From: DASRFA01 sp035651755
GTDB taxonomy: Bacteria > Desulfobacterota > Binatia > UBA12015
Reading direction: 5' to 3'
Length of the DNA: 64,000 bases
Assembly: GCA_035651755.1 (NCBI GenBank)
Contig: DASRFA010000040.1
Coordinates: 62,001-126,000, forward strand
Shown: in pieces, positions 9,492 to 18,717 of the stretch
Position numbering within the stretch: the stretch's first letter is position 1
How the letters are laid out: every line of letters starts with the position of its first letter
Position numbers and translations under genes: made by a program
Notes under the pieces: model-generated
What the model was told of the DNA's origin: nothing
What the model saw: only the letters and a program-made list of their open reading frames with translations
Databases searched by the model: none

Positions 9492-10310
9492 CTAGCGATC
9501 GCCGCCCGACTCGACCACGCGCCGCTCGCCGGCGGCGCGCGCCTGCCACGTGCCCGCGGGCGGCTCGCCGCGGCTCGGACAGATCTCGTTCAGCGGGCAC
9601 GACGAGCAGCGCGGCGCGCGCGCGACGCAGACGTAGCGGCCGTGGAGGAGCAGGCGGTGCCCCGTGGCCACCCAGCGCGCGCGCGGGAAGAGCGCGCACA
9701 GGTCGCTCTCCACGTCCGGCGGATCCTCGCTCGCGGTGAGGCCGAGGCGGCGCGACACGCGCGCGACGTGCGTGTCGACGACGATCCCGGTCGCGATGCC
9801 GTAGCCCGTGCCGAGGACCACGTTCGCGGTCTTCCGCGCGACGCCGGGAAGGGTCAGCATCTCCTCCATCGTGCGCGGGACGGCGCCGCCGAACCCGCCG
9901 GCCACCTTCTGCGCCGCGCGCGTGATCGAGCGCGCCTTCGTGCGGTAGAAGTTCGTCGATCGGATGACCGGCTCGACCTCCTCGGGCGGCGCGCTCGCGA
10001 GCGCGCCGGCGTCGGGCCAGCGCCGGAAGAGCTCGGGCGTGACTGCGTTGACGCGCGCGTCGGTCGTCTGCGCGCTCAGGATGGTCGCGATCAGGAGCTG
10101 CCAGGGATCGCGGTGGTCGAGCTCGCAGCGCGGCGTCGGGATCGCCTTCGCGAGCCGACGGTGGACCTCGCGCGCCTGCTCGGCCGCCGGCGGGCTCGGG
10201 GCCGCGGGCGCTGCCCGCCGAGCCCGAGCGCGCACGGGTCGCGCGACCGCGCGCGCGGGCGACCGCGGCGCGGCGCGCCGCGCCTCCGGTCTCCGCGCTC
10301 GCGTCGTCAT
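9492..10310 (-). CDS. nth: Endonuclease III (base-excision repair glycosylase/lyase)
   Basis: This 272-residue enzyme removes oxidised pyrimidines and nicks the abasic site. The helix-hairpin-helix LPGVARKTANVVLG carries the catalytic Lys, and VVDTHVARVSRRLGL carries the catalytic Asp. The C-terminal [4Fe-4S] loop has the exact C-x6-C-x2-C-x5-C spacing (CVARAPRCSSCPLNEIC). The fold starts near residue 47. Residues 1-45 are an Arg/Ala-rich extension absent from the E. coli enzyme, so the true start could be internal. I kept ATG 10310 because no better start is seen before the fold. It lies upstream of copC and copD on the same strand with a ten-base gap. Confidence 0.93.
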   Translation of the reverse strand: MTTRARRPEARRAAPRSPARAVARPVRARARRAAPAAPSPPAAEQAREVHRRLAKAIPTPRCELDHRDPWQLLIATILSAQTTDARVNAVTPELFRRWPDAGALASAPPEEVEPVIRSTNFYRTKARSITRAAQKVAGGFGGAVPRTMEEMLTLPGVARKTANVVLGTGYGIATGIVVDTHVARVSRRLGLTASEDPPDVESDLCALFPRARWVATGHRLLLHGRYVCVARAPRCSSCPLNEICPSRGEPPAGTWQARAAGERRVVESGGDR

Positions 10311-10393
10311 CGCTCGACCGATCGCACGCGCTCGGGGTCGCGTCAAAAGCGAGCGCGGTTGAACGGCCGCGGGGCGCGTCGTATCGCGGCGGC

Positions 10394-11335
10394 GTGCAGC
10401 CGCTCGCCGGCCGGGCCGGCCCACCGCTCGTGGGCGTCGTCGTCCTCGACTGGAACGGCGGCCGCGAGACGCTGGACGCCGTCGAGAGCGTCTACGCGAG
10501 CGATCATCCGGCGCTCGCCGTCGTCCTCGTCGACAACGCGTCACGGGCTCCGGTCCTGGAGGAGGCGGCGCGCTCGCACCCCGACCTCCGGACGATCGCG
10601 AACCCGCGCAACCTCGGCTACGCCGGCGGCAACAACGCCGGCATCCGCGCCGCGCTCGACGCCGGCGCCGAGTACGTGCTCGTCCTCAACAACGACGCGC
10701 GCGTCGCGCCGGACGCGATCGCGCGCCTGGTGGAGGTCGCGGAGCGCGATCCCGCCATCGGCGCGGTCGGCGCGAAGATCGTACGCGCCGACGACCCGCG
10801 CCGGCTCTGGCTCGCCTGGGGCGAGGTGAGCTACCGCCAGAGCCTGGTCCGCCTCGTCGGCGCCGGCGAGCTCGACGGTGAGCGCTTCGCCGAGCAGAGC
10901 GACGTGCCGTGGGTCTCGGGCGCGGCGATCCTGCTCGCGCGCCGCGCGCTCGAGGCCGTCGGAGCGTTCGACGAGGACTTCTTCGCCTACCACGAGGAGG
11001 TCGACTGGTGCGCCCGGGCGCGCGCGCAGGGCTTCCGGATCGCGTGGACGCCGCGCGCGGTCGTCGTGCACCGCGGCCAGGGCGCGTCCGGAGGCCCGTC
11101 CTACGTCGGGCGCCGTCAGTACTTGACGGCGCGCAACATGGTCCGCTTCGTGGCGCGCCACGGGACGCCGTGGCAGCGCGCGAAGTTCGCGGTCTTCCTC
11201 GCCGCGACCCTTCCGTTCCAGTACCTCCGCCGGCTGGCGAGCGGCGAGCAGGAGGGCGTCGTCCAGAAGGTCCGCGGCGTACGCGACGCGCTCCTCGGCC
11301 GGCCCATCCCACGCTCGGAGCTCGATCTCGACTGA
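10394..11335 (+). CDS. GT2 glycosyltransferase, rhamnosyltransferase-like
   Basis: This 313-residue GT-A protein has VGVVVLDWNGGRETLDAV at the N-terminus. It continues with VLVDNASRAP, NLGYAGGNNAGIRAA, the metal-site block VLVLNNDARVAPDA and FFAYHEEVDWCARARAQGF. It is close in pattern to the transferase at 3257, suggesting paralogues with different sugars. GTG 10394 is used; the 83 bases up to the divergent nth start would hold both promoters. It is the first gene of the second glycan operon. Confidence 0.88.
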   Translation: MQPLAGRAGPPLVGVVVLDWNGGRETLDAVESVYASDHPALAVVLVDNASRAPVLEEAARSHPDLRTIANPRNLGYAGGNNAGIRAALDAGAEYVLVLNNDARVAPDAIARLVEVAERDPAIGAVGAKIVRADDPRRLWLAWGEVSYRQSLVRLVGAGELDGERFAEQSDVPWVSGAAILLARRALEAVGAFDEDFFAYHEEVDWCARARAQGFRIAWTPRAVVVHRGQGASGGPSYVGRRQYLTARNMVRFVARHGTPWQRAKFAVFLAATLPFQYLRRLASGEQEGVVQKVRGVRDALLGRPIPRSELDLD

Positions 11336-11425
11336 AGGGCTCGACGTGTACAATCGGCCGGGTTGCCGGGAGTCGGGTGTCCTCGCTACGGAGGGCTCCG
11401 CCGCCAACGGCCGAGCGAACCGAAC

Positions 11426-12142
11426 GTGCCCGACAAGGCGATCGTCGTCCCGACCTACAACGAGCGCGGCAACATCGAGCGCCTGCTGCCGGCGTTGCTC
11501 GACTTCGACCCGACGCTCGAGGTCGTCGTCGTCGACGACGACTCGCCGGACGGGACCGCGGATGTGGTCGACGCGATCGGGCGCGCGCGCGGGCGCGTCC
11601 ACGTCGTCCGCCACGGCCCGAAGCAGGGGATCGGGCCGGCCTACCTCGCCGGCTTCCGGCGCGCGCTCGACCTCGGGGCGCGGCTCCTCGTGCAGATGGA
11701 CGCCGACTTCTCGCACCCCGTCGCCTCGCTGCCGGACCTCTTCCGCCACGCCGAGCGCTACGACGTCGTGCTGGGATCGCGCTACCTGGACGGGATCACG
11801 GTCGTGCGCTGGCCGATGGGGCGGCTGCTCCTCAGCTACTTCGGGAACGAGTACGTCCGCCGCATCACCGGCCTCCCCGTGCGCGACACGACCGGCGGGT
11901 TCAAGTGCTGGCGGCGCGACGCGCTGGTCGCGATCGGCTTGGATCAGATCCGGTCGAACGGGTACTCGTTCCAGATCGAGATGACCTACCGCGCCTGGTG
12001 CAAGGGTCTCCGCATCCTGGAGATCCCGATCATCTTCATGGACCGCGAGGTCGGCACGTCGAAGATGTCGAAGCGGATCGGTCTCGAGGCGCTCTGGATC
12101 GTGTGGGAGCTGAAGCTCCGCCGCGCGCTCGGCCGCCTGTAG
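11426..12142 (+). CDS. Polyprenol-phosphate mannose synthase (DPM1-like GT2)
   Basis: This 238-residue protein would transfer mannose, or a similar sugar, from a nucleotide donor to polyprenyl phosphate on the cytoplasmic face. It would supply lipid-linked donors for GT-C enzymes. The signature VVPTYNERGNIERLLPALL is at the N-terminus, then VVVDDDSPDGTADVV, LLVQMDADFSHP as the DxD block, GSRYLDG and TGGFKCWRR. It has no membrane domain, as in the soluble DPM1 class. The start is GTG 11426, directly before the fold; an in-frame TTG at 11363 would add 21 unlikely residues. The next membrane protein in the operon (13381) is a plausible user of the product. Confidence 0.87.
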   Translation: MPDKAIVVPTYNERGNIERLLPALLDFDPTLEVVVVDDDSPDGTADVVDAIGRARGRVHVVRHGPKQGIGPAYLAGFRRALDLGARLLVQMDADFSHPVASLPDLFRHAERYDVVLGSRYLDGITVVRWPMGRLLLSYFGNEYVRRITGLPVRDTTGGFKCWRRDALVAIGLDQIRSNGYSFQIEMTYRAWCKGLRILEIPIIFMDREVGTSKMSKRIGLEALWIVWELKLRRALGRL

Positions 12143-12178
12143 GCCCGGCGCACCACGCGGTATCCTCGTATCCTCGTC

Positions 12179-13384
12179 GTGGCGATGCGGGTCCTCATGC
12201 TGAACGAGCGCGACCTCGCGCACCCGCTCGCGGGCGGCGTCGAGGTCCACGTCGAGGAGGCATTCGGCCGGCTCGCGGCCGCGCACGGGATCGCGACCAC
12301 CGTGCTCTGTGCCGGCTTCGCGGGGGGCGAGGCCGAGGTCGCGCGCGCCGGGATGCGCTTGGTCCGCCTCGGCCGGAACCGCTTGGAGTACTACGCGCGC
12401 GTCGCGCCGCGCGCCCGCGCCGAGATCGCGAGCGGCCGCTACGACCTCGTCGTCGAGAACCTCTGCAAGCTGGTCTACCTGTCGCCCCTCTGGCTCCGCG
12501 GCGTGCCCGGCCTCGCGCTCGTCCACCATCTCTTCGGCGCGAGCGCGTTCCGGCAGGTCGCGCCGCCGATCGCGGCGGCCGTGCTCGCGACCGAAGCCTT
12601 CCTCCCGATCGCCTATCGGCGCTGGCCCTTCGTCGCGGTGTCGCCGAGCACGCGCGACGACCTCGTCCGGCGCGGCATCCCCGCGGCCCAGGTGCGCGTC
12701 GTCCCGAACGGCCTCGACCACGGTCGCTATCGGCCCGGCACGGGCCCCTGCGATCCGGACCGGGTGGTGTTCGTCGGACGGGTCGAGCACTACAAGGGAG
12801 TGGACGTGCTCGTGCGAGGGTGGCCTTCGGTGCGCGCCGCGCGCCCGCAGGCCCGCCTCGAGGTGGTCGGCGCGGGCGCCGCGCTCGCGACGTTGCGCCG
12901 GCGCGTCGCGGACGGCGGCATCGGCGGCGTCACGTTCCACGGCTTCGCGAGCGAGGACGAGAAGGTCGCGTGGCTCCGGCGCGCGACCGTCGTCGTGCAG
13001 CCGTCGCGGAAGGAGGGATGGGGCCTCACGGTGCTGGAGGCGAACGCGTGCGGCGCGCCGGTCGTCGCGGCCGACGTGCCCGGCCTCCGCGATTCGGTGC
13101 GCGACGGCGAGACCGGCTTCCTCGTTCCCGCCGGCGACCCCGCGGGGCTCGGCGCGGCGATCGCGCGGGTGCTCGGCGATGCGTCGCTGCGCGATCGGCT
13201 GTCGCACGGCGCGCTCGCATGGGCCGCGCGCTTTCGGTGGGACGCGGTCGCCGACGAGCTCGCCGCGGTGCTGCGCGCGGCTGCGGCGCGGACGCCGCTT
13301 CCGGCGACGCACGACTTCCTCGCGCCGGCGAGCGCCGCGCCCGCGGGCGGGACCGCCATGCCGCCGACCGAGGCGCGCGCGTGA
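12179..13384 (+). CDS. GT4 glycosyltransferase
   Basis: This 401-residue GT-B enzyme opens with VLMLNERDLAHPLAGGVEVH, a glycine loop in the acceptor domain. The donor domain has VVFVGRVEHYKGVDVLVRGW and the E-x7-E block SRKEGWGLTVLEANACGAPV, then GLRDSVRDGETGFLVPAGD. These are textbook features of retaining group 1 transferases. GTG 12179 and ATG 12185 are both possible starts. A duplicated TATCCT lies just upstream (12161-12174), so a near-leaderless transcript is possible but unproven. Its stop overlaps the next GTG by four bases. Confidence 0.9.
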   Translation: MAMRVLMLNERDLAHPLAGGVEVHVEEAFGRLAAAHGIATTVLCAGFAGGEAEVARAGMRLVRLGRNRLEYYARVAPRARAEIASGRYDLVVENLCKLVYLSPLWLRGVPGLALVHHLFGASAFRQVAPPIAAAVLATEAFLPIAYRRWPFVAVSPSTRDDLVRRGIPAAQVRVVPNGLDHGRYRPGTGPCDPDRVVFVGRVEHYKGVDVLVRGWPSVRAARPQARLEVVGAGAALATLRRRVADGGIGGVTFHGFASEDEKVAWLRRATVVVQPSRKEGWGLTVLEANACGAPVVAADVPGLRDSVRDGETGFLVPAGDPAGLGAAIARVLGDASLRDRLSHGALAWAARFRWDAVADELAAVLRAAAARTPLPATHDFLAPASAAPAGGTAMPPTEARA

Positions 13385-16300
13385 CCCCGGGCGCGCGGCG
13401 GCTGTCCGCGTCCGGGGAGACCGCGCCGGCGCACGACGGAGCGGCCGGGGCCGTCCGCACGCGAGGTGCCCGCGCTCCTTCGGCGAGCGAGCGCGCCGCC
13501 GGCGCACCGGCCGCCGGCGTGCGAGCGCGGGTCGCGCCGCGCGCATGGGCCGCGACGGCCGCGGTCGCGCTCGCCGCGCTGGCCATCTTCCTCGCGTTCG
13601 TCGGCTACGGCTTCAACCTCGACGACGAGGGCAACGTCCTCTACCAGATCCTCCGGACGTACCGCGGCGAGCGCCCCTACCTCGACTTCCACACCGGCTA
13701 CACGCCGGCGATGTTCTACCTGAACGCCGCGCTCTTCCGGCTCTTCGGCGTCTCCGTCATCCCGGTCCGGGTCGGCCTCGCGCTCGTGAACGCGCTCGCG
13801 ACGGCGCTGACGTTCCGGCTCGCGCTCCGGGTGGCGCGCCCGGCGGAGGCGGCATGCGCCGCCCTGGCGTACGCGCTCTGCATGCCGTTCTTCGCGGGGC
13901 AGTTCGCGTCGTTCAACATCCCGTACCCTGCCTGGTACGCGGTCGCGGCGTGGCTCGGCGCCGAGCTGGCGTCGGTGCGCGCGGCCGAGAGCGGTCGGCG
14001 GAGTCCGCTTCTCGCAGCCGGCGTGCTGGCGGGCGTCGCGTTCTCGTTCAAGCCGAATACCGGGATCCTGTGCCTCGGCGCGGCGGTGCTCGCGCAGCTC
14101 CTCGCGGCGCCGCGCGCACGCGGCCGTTTCGCCGCGGCGCTCGAGGTCGCCGTGCTGGCGCTCGCGTGCGCGGCCGTCGCCGCCGTCCTCGCGTTCGAGG
14201 TCTTCTCCGTCAAGTTCGCGCTCCTCGCCGCCCCGGCGATCGCGCTCTTCCTCGGAGGGATCGCCGTGCGCATCCGGCGGGCCGGCGGCGCGCGCGCGGG
14301 CGGCGACGCGCCGGACGCCGCTGCGCTCGCGGCCGAGCGCGGCCTCCCCGCTGCGATCGCGGACGCATGCGCACTCGCCGCCGGCTTCCTCGCCGTGAAC
14401 GTCGCCTGGCTCCTCTTCTTCGTGCCGCGCATGGGAGCCGCCGGCTTCGCGCGCGACGTCCTCCTCCTCGGGGCCGGGGTCGAGCGGATCTACGGGCTCC
14501 ACTATCCCGAGCCGAGCCTGTGGTCGCTGCTGGCGGTCGCGCTCCTGATCGCGGTCGCCGTCCTCCCGTGGGCGATCGAGCGCGGGTGGGTTGGGCGGCG
14601 GGCGCTCGCCGCGCTCGCGGCCGCGTCTCTGGTCGCGCTCGCGGCCGCGGCGGCCGCGTCGGCGGTCGCGCCCGAGGGGCTCGTCGTGTCGACCGCGATG
14701 CAGATCGAGAACTTGACCTTCTTCGTCCTGCCGCTCGTCCTCGCGGCCGCGGTCGCCCGCTGGCTCGCCGGGGCGCGCTCGCCGGCGTGGACGGTCGCGC
14801 TCGTCTACGCGCTCCTGCTCTTCGTCCAGCTCTATCCCCGGATCGACTTCATGCACGTCGTGATCAGCATGCCGTCGGCGCTGGTGGTCGCCGCGGGCTG
14901 CCTGTGCGCCGTCGAGCGGCGGTGGGCCACGGCGCTCGCGCGCGTCCGGGGCGATGGCCGGAGCGAGCCGAGCGCGCGCGCGGTGCGCCGTGCGCTCGCC
15001 GGCGTCCGCGCGGCCGCACTCGCGGCGATCGCGCTCGCGCTCGTCGCGCGCGCGGCGCCGCTCCTCGACGCGCGGGTCCGCCTCCTCCCCGATGCGGCGC
15101 TCCGCCGCATGACGCCGCTCGGGTCTCCCGCGATGCCGGTCGCGCTCGAGCGCGATCGCGATCACGACCTGCGGGAGCTCCGTCGCGTCGCGGCGTTCGT
15201 CGCGCGCGAGACCGCGCCCGGCGACGCGCTCCTCGTCTTTCCGGCGCTGGCGATCGTGCCGTTCGTGACCGGCCGCCACACGCCGTTTCCGCACGACTAC
15301 TTCTTCCCCGGGCGGCCCTCGCACGCGGACGAGGCGGCGATGATCGACACGATCGCGGCTGCGCCGCCGCCGCTCGCGGTCACGATGAACGACCGGCTCG
15401 GCTACTTCTCGGCGTCGCCCGCCTACTACTTCCTGCTGCGCGACTTCGTGCAGCGGAACTACCGGCTCGTGCGGCGCTTCGGCCGCTTCGACGTGCTGCT
15501 GCGCCGCGACCTGATGGACGCGCGGCCGCACCTCGTGCCGCCGCGCTCGAGCGGCGGACCCCTCTCGACCGCGTTCGCGCAGGGCGAGTATCGGGACGAG
15601 GTGCGGCGAGCGCGCTCGCTCGCCCGGAGCGGCCGGCCCGAGGATCTCGCCGACAGCGCCGACGAGCTCGCGGACGTCGATCGCCAGGTGCGCCGCGCGC
15701 GCCTCCTCGCGATCGCGGCGGTCGCGGCGCGAGCGCCGCGCGGTCTCGCGTCGGTCGAGCCGATCGTCGCGCCCGACCGGAAGAGCAAGCTGCTTCTCCT
15801 GCGCGCCCTCGGCGAGTTCGGCGACGCCGGCGCGCTTCCGTACCTGCGCGCCGTGTACGCCGCGACCGTGAAGTCGGAGCCGCGGGTCGCGCGCGAGGCG
15901 ACGACGGCGATCAACTACGTCCTCGCGCGCGAGCTCGCGAGCCGCTACGCGTGGACCGACGCGGCGCCCGGGACGCTGTGGGACGTGCCGGCGTCGCTCC
16001 TCGGCTCCGACGTCGCGTCCGAGCTCGGCGATTTCGACCTGCGCCAGCGGATCGGGGCGCTCACGGCGCTCGCCGCGGCCGCGGCCGGACGCGACGACCT
16101 GGCGCCGGCGCTCACGCCCGTGCAGGACCCGAGCGACACGTCGTGGTGGCGCGTGACCTCCGCGTACGCGCTCACGCGTCTCGGGCACGGCGACGCGACG
16201 AGCGCGCTCGTCGCCGCGATGCGGGACGGGACGTTCGCCGAGCAGTACGTCCCGTCGCTGCTCCTCGACCGCGCGCTCTTCGACCAGCGCCGCACGGCCG

Positions 16301-16512
16301 CGCTGGTCTCCGATCTCCTGCGAAGCGGCAGCCCCGCGGAGCGCGAGACGGCCGCGTGGATGGCGGCCCTCGCGACGTCGGCGATCGACGAGGGCGCGCT
16401 CGCCGCGGCGGCGCGCGACCCGGACCCGGGCGTCCGGAACGCCGCGCGCTGGGCGCGCGCGGCGCGCGGCCGCGAAGGCCAGCGCCGCGGCGCGAGCGGA
16501 GGCGAGTCGTGA
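13381..16512 (+). CDS. GT-C-like membrane protein fused to C-terminal HEAT-like repeats
   Basis: This is a 1043-residue two-part protein. Residues 1-50 are a charged, probably disordered leader. Residues 55-560 are polytopic, with the acidic motif FNLDDEGNVL after the first helix, then GERPYLDFHTGYTPAMF, FNIPYPAWYA, FSFKPNTGILCLG and YPRIDFMHVVISMP. They parallel the protein at 5454. A periplasmic segment follows (VPFVTGRHTPFPHDYFFPG). From about residue 735 to the end the sequence is soluble and helical with short repeats such as LLRALGEFGDAGALPYLRAV, typical of HEAT/PBS-type repeats. The repeats could hold a partner or scaffold. The fusion is read from one uninterrupted frame with no start signal at the junction. 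Enzyme activity is inferred only. Confidence 0.75.
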   Translation: MTPGARRLSASGETAPAHDGAAGAVRTRGARAPSASERAAGAPAAGVRARVAPRAWAATAAVALAALAIFLAFVGYGFNLDDEGNVLYQILRTYRGERPYLDFHTGYTPAMFYLNAALFRLFGVSVIPVRVGLALVNALATALTFRLALRVARPAEAACAALAYALCMPFFAGQFASFNIPYPAWYAVAAWLGAELASVRAAESGRRSPLLAAGVLAGVAFSFKPNTGILCLGAAVLAQLLAAPRARGRFAAALEVAVLALACAAVAAVLAFEVFSVKFALLAAPAIALFLGGIAVRIRRAGGARAGGDAPDAAALAAERGLPAAIADACALAAGFLAVNVAWLLFFVPRMGAAGFARDVLLLGAGVERIYGLHYPEPSLWSLLAVALLIAVAVLPWAIERGWVGRRALAALAAASLVALAAAAAASAVAPEGLVVSTAMQIENLTFFVLPLVLAAAVARWLAGARSPAWTVALVYALLLFVQLYPRIDFMHVVISMPSALVVAAGCLCAVERRWATALARVRGDGRSEPSARAVRRALAGVRAAALAAIALALVARAAPLLDARVRLLPDAALRRMTPLGSPAMPVALERDRDHDLRELRRVAAFVARETAPGDALLVFPALAIVPFVTGRHTPFPHDYFFPGRPSHADEAAMIDTIAAAPPPLAVTMNDRLGYFSASPAYYFLLRDFVQRNYRLVRRFGRFDVLLRRDLMDARPHLVPPRSSGGPLSTAFAQGEYRDEVRRARSLARSGRPEDLADSADELADVDRQVRRARLLAIAAVAARAPRGLASVEPIVAPDRKSKLLLLRALGEFGDAGALPYLRAVYAATVKSEPRVAREATTAINYVLARELASRYAWTDAAPGTLWDVPASLLGSDVASELGDFDLRQRIGALTALAAAAAGRDDLAPALTPVQDPSDTSWWRVTSAYALTRLGHGDATSALVAAMRDGTFAEQYVPSLLLDRALFDQRRTAALVSDLLRSGSPAERETAAWMAALATSAIDEGALAAAARDPDPGVRNAARWARAARGREGQRRGASGGES

Positions 16513-17318
16513 CGACACGAGCCTGGCGGGTCCCCGAGGCCTACACGGGCGAGCGGCTCGCCGCCGCGGACGCGCGCTTCGCACCCGACATGGCGCGGCA
16601 CCTCGCCGCGTACGAGATCGTCGCGCCGATGGTCGCCGGCAAGCGCGTGCTCGAGGCCGGCTGCGGCGAGGGCTACGGCGCCGCGATCCTGGCCGGTCGC
16701 GCGCGCGAGGTCGTCGGGGTCGACTACGATGCGGACGCGCTCGCGCTCGCCCGCCGGCGCCATCGCGCTCCGAACCTCGAGTTCCGGGCCGTCGATCTGC
16801 TGGAGCTGGCGCGCGACGGCCGCGGCGAGTTCGACGCGGTGACGAACTTCCAGGTGCTGGAGCACCTCGCGGACCCGGGCCCGTTCCTCTCGGCGGCCGC
16901 CGCGTGCCTCCGCCCCGGCGGGACGTTGATCTTGACGACGCCGAACCGGCGCGCGACGGTGTCCGAGAATCCGTACCACGTCCACGAGTACACGGCGGAG
17001 GAGCTGGCGGCGGTGCTGGCGCGGTCGTTCGCGACCGTCGAGGTGCGCGGCATCGTCGGCAGCGAGCGCGTGTACGCCTTCGAGCGGGCGCGCGGCGCGC
17101 ACGTCCGCCGGATTCTCCGTCTCGACCCGCTCGGCCTCCGGAACGTCCTTCCGCAGCGCCTCGTCCGCTGGGTGTTCGCGCGCCTCGCGCTCCTGGTGCG
17201 CTCGCGGGTCGCCGCGCGCGACGCGACGCTGGTCGAGCTCGCGCCGTCCGACTTCGCGATCGCCGACCGCGAGCCGCCGCAGTGGCTCGATCTGCTCGCG
17301 ATCGCGCGCCGGGGTTAG
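16509..17318 (+). CDS. Class I SAM-dependent methyltransferase
   Basis: This 269-residue protein has motif I, VLEAGCGEGYGAAIL, binding SAM. It is followed by VVGVDYDADALALARRRH with an acidic ribose ligand, FDAVTNFQVLEHLADP as motif II/III and LRPGGTLILTTPNR. The C-terminal quarter includes FRRIL-like basic segments and may bind a membrane-linked substrate. It closes the second glycan operon, with a four-base overlap with the previous gene, so methylation of a sugar or of a lipid-linked intermediate is the simplest role. A structured repeat begins 17 bases after the stop. Confidence 0.88.
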   Translation: MTTRAWRVPEAYTGERLAAADARFAPDMARHLAAYEIVAPMVAGKRVLEAGCGEGYGAAILAGRAREVVGVDYDADALALARRRHRAPNLEFRAVDLLELARDGRGEFDAVTNFQVLEHLADPGPFLSAAAACLRPGGTLILTTPNRRATVSENPYHVHEYTAEELAAVLARSFATVEVRGIVGSERVYAFERARGAHVRRILRLDPLGLRNVLPQRLVRWVFARLALLVRSRVAARDATLVELAPSDFAIADREPPQWLDLLAIARRG

Positions 17319-17335
17319 AAGCGCGAGTCAAAGAT

Positions 17336-17414
17336 GCGAGCGCAGCGAGCCCGCAGGGGGTCGGGCCCCGGTTGGCTCCGCCAAACGGGGCGAGGGGAGC
17401 GATCCCTCGTGCGA
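17336..17414 (+). repeat. Dispersed structured repeat, family A, copy 1
   Basis: A 79-base intergenic element just downstream of a methyltransferase operon. It begins GCGAGCGCAGCGAGCCCGC and contains two hairpins. The larger has arms CCCCGGTTGGC and GCCAAACGGGG. The smaller is GAGGGGAGCGATCCCTC. It aligns along its length with 23646-23725 and, in reverse complement, with 50627-50706. Loop bases differ while stem bases mostly change in pairs. It is not part of a coding sequence here. Confidence 0.85.
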
Positions 17415-17518
17415 CGACACGGCGGTTGACGTGATCGGCGGCGCGAGCGACAAAGGCAGCGCCGAACGGTCATTCGCCCAAATTCGGCCAAAAAGCGCCG
17501 ATCGCGTCAGGAGAGGGT

Positions 17519-18676
17519 ATGGGACGGTTTCAGCTGATCTCCGCGGACTCGCACGTCGTCGAATCGCCGGACCTGTGGAAGAAGTGGCTCCAGCCGGAGT
17601 TCCTCGATCGCGCCCCGAAGCTCGTCAAGGACTCGGCCGGCGGCGACGCCTGGCAGTACCGCCCGGGCACCCCGCCGGTGCCGCTCGGACTCGTGACGAC
17701 CTATCCCGGGCGCACGTACGAGGCGTTCCGCTGGGAGGGCGCGCGCTACGACACCGTGAACGCCGGCGCGTGGCACGGCGAGACGCGGTTGAAGGAGCAG
17801 GACGTCGACGGCGTGGATGCCGAGGTGCTCTATCCGTCGCAGCGCACGATGCGCCACTACATGCTCGACGACGACGACGCGTTCCACCAGGCCGGCATCC
17901 AGGCCTACAACAACTGGATGGCGAAGGAGTTCATGTCGGCGAACCCCGATCGCCTGATCGGGCTCGCCCAGATCCCGAACCTCGGCGTCGAGGCCGCGAT
18001 CGCCGAGATGCGCCGCGCGAAGCAGCTCGGGATGCGAGGAGTGATCCTGTCGTCGTGGCCGGCGGGCGGCACGTCGATCGCGAAGGACGACGACGCGTTC
18101 TGGGTCGAGGCCGAGAAGCTCGGCATGCCGTGCAGCATCCACCTCGGCACGGTTTCGAAGGCGTCGTCGAAGGGCGCAACCACGACGACCGGGAAGTTCG
18201 AGCCCGCCGGGCTCCTCTCCGCGGGCCAGAAGACGGTCGCGAGCTACTCGATCGCCGGCCTCGACTCGATGCCGCCGATCATCGCCGACACGATCATGTC
18301 GGGCCTCTTCGATCGCTTCCCGAAGCTGATCTTCATCTCGGTCGAGGCGGGCGCGGGTTGGGTGCCGTGGCTCCTCGAGCAGATGGACGATCGCTGGTGG
18401 CGGAACCGCCACTGGGCGAAGGTCGAGCTCGAGATGCTGCCGAGCGAGTACTTCCGCCGGAACTGGCGGCTCACGTTCGTGCAGGACTTCTACGGCGTCC
18501 GGAACCGCCACGACGTCGGCATCGACAACATGATGTGGTCGACCGACTACCCGCACCACATCTCCGACTGGCCGTACTCTCGCAAGATCGCCAACGAGAT
18601 GTTCGCCGGCGTCCCCGACGACGAGCGCCACCGCATCTGCGCCGGCAACGCCGCGAAGCTGTACGGCCTGGCGTAA
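17519..18676 (+). CDS. Amidohydrolase-2 family metal-dependent hydrolase or decarboxylase
   Basis: This 385-residue TIM-barrel protein belongs to Amidohydro_2, which includes ACMSD-type decarboxylases and related hydrolases. The first-strand metal motif is ISADSHVVE, giving D-x-H instead of the usual H-x-H. A barrel His is in CSIHLGT, and the final metal or base Asp is in WSTDYPHH. The conserved block FPKLIFISVEAGAGWVPWLLEQ is typical. ATG 17519 has AGGAGAG just upstream. It stands alone, bounded by repeats on both sides and unrelated to the glycan operons. The substrate is unknown. The reaction is likely on an aromatic or carboxylated small molecule, by analogy with the family. Confidence 0.85.
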   Translation: MGRFQLISADSHVVESPDLWKKWLQPEFLDRAPKLVKDSAGGDAWQYRPGTPPVPLGLVTTYPGRTYEAFRWEGARYDTVNAGAWHGETRLKEQDVDGVDAEVLYPSQRTMRHYMLDDDDAFHQAGIQAYNNWMAKEFMSANPDRLIGLAQIPNLGVEAAIAEMRRAKQLGMRGVILSSWPAGGTSIAKDDDAFWVEAEKLGMPCSIHLGTVSKASSKGATTTTGKFEPAGLLSAGQKTVASYSIAGLDSMPPIIADTIMSGLFDRFPKLIFISVEAGAGWVPWLLEQMDDRWWRNRHWAKVELEMLPSEYFRRNWRLTFVQDFYGVRNRHDVGIDNMMWSTDYPHHISDWPYSRKIANEMFAGVPDDERHRICAGNAAKLYGLA

Positions 18677-18717
18677 CTGCGGCCTTCGGATTCCGGCCTG
18701 CGGTTTCGTCCGTGCGC

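Noticed and set aside
11349..11354. TACAAT as a -10 box upstream of the polyprenol-phosphate mannose synthase gene
   Set aside because: No matching -35 element is seen at a suitable distance, and one hexamer is weak evidence.
12161..12174. Duplicated TATCCT as a promoter for the GT4 gene at 12179
   Set aside because: It is too close to the start for an ordinary leader and lacks a -35 partner. It is kept only as a note in the gene entry.
12790..17331. Very long open frame (1513 codons) on the minus strand
   Set aside because: It is antisense to well-supported genes at 12179, 13381 and 16509, and its translation is Arg/Glu/Ala-rich without domains. Such frames are expected at this GC content. 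The same applies to 20715-23741 and 5136-8906 (-).
17426..17454. TTGAC as a promoter for the amidohydrolase
   Set aside because: TTGACG is present at 17426 but no recognisable -10 hexamer follows at 16-18 bases.
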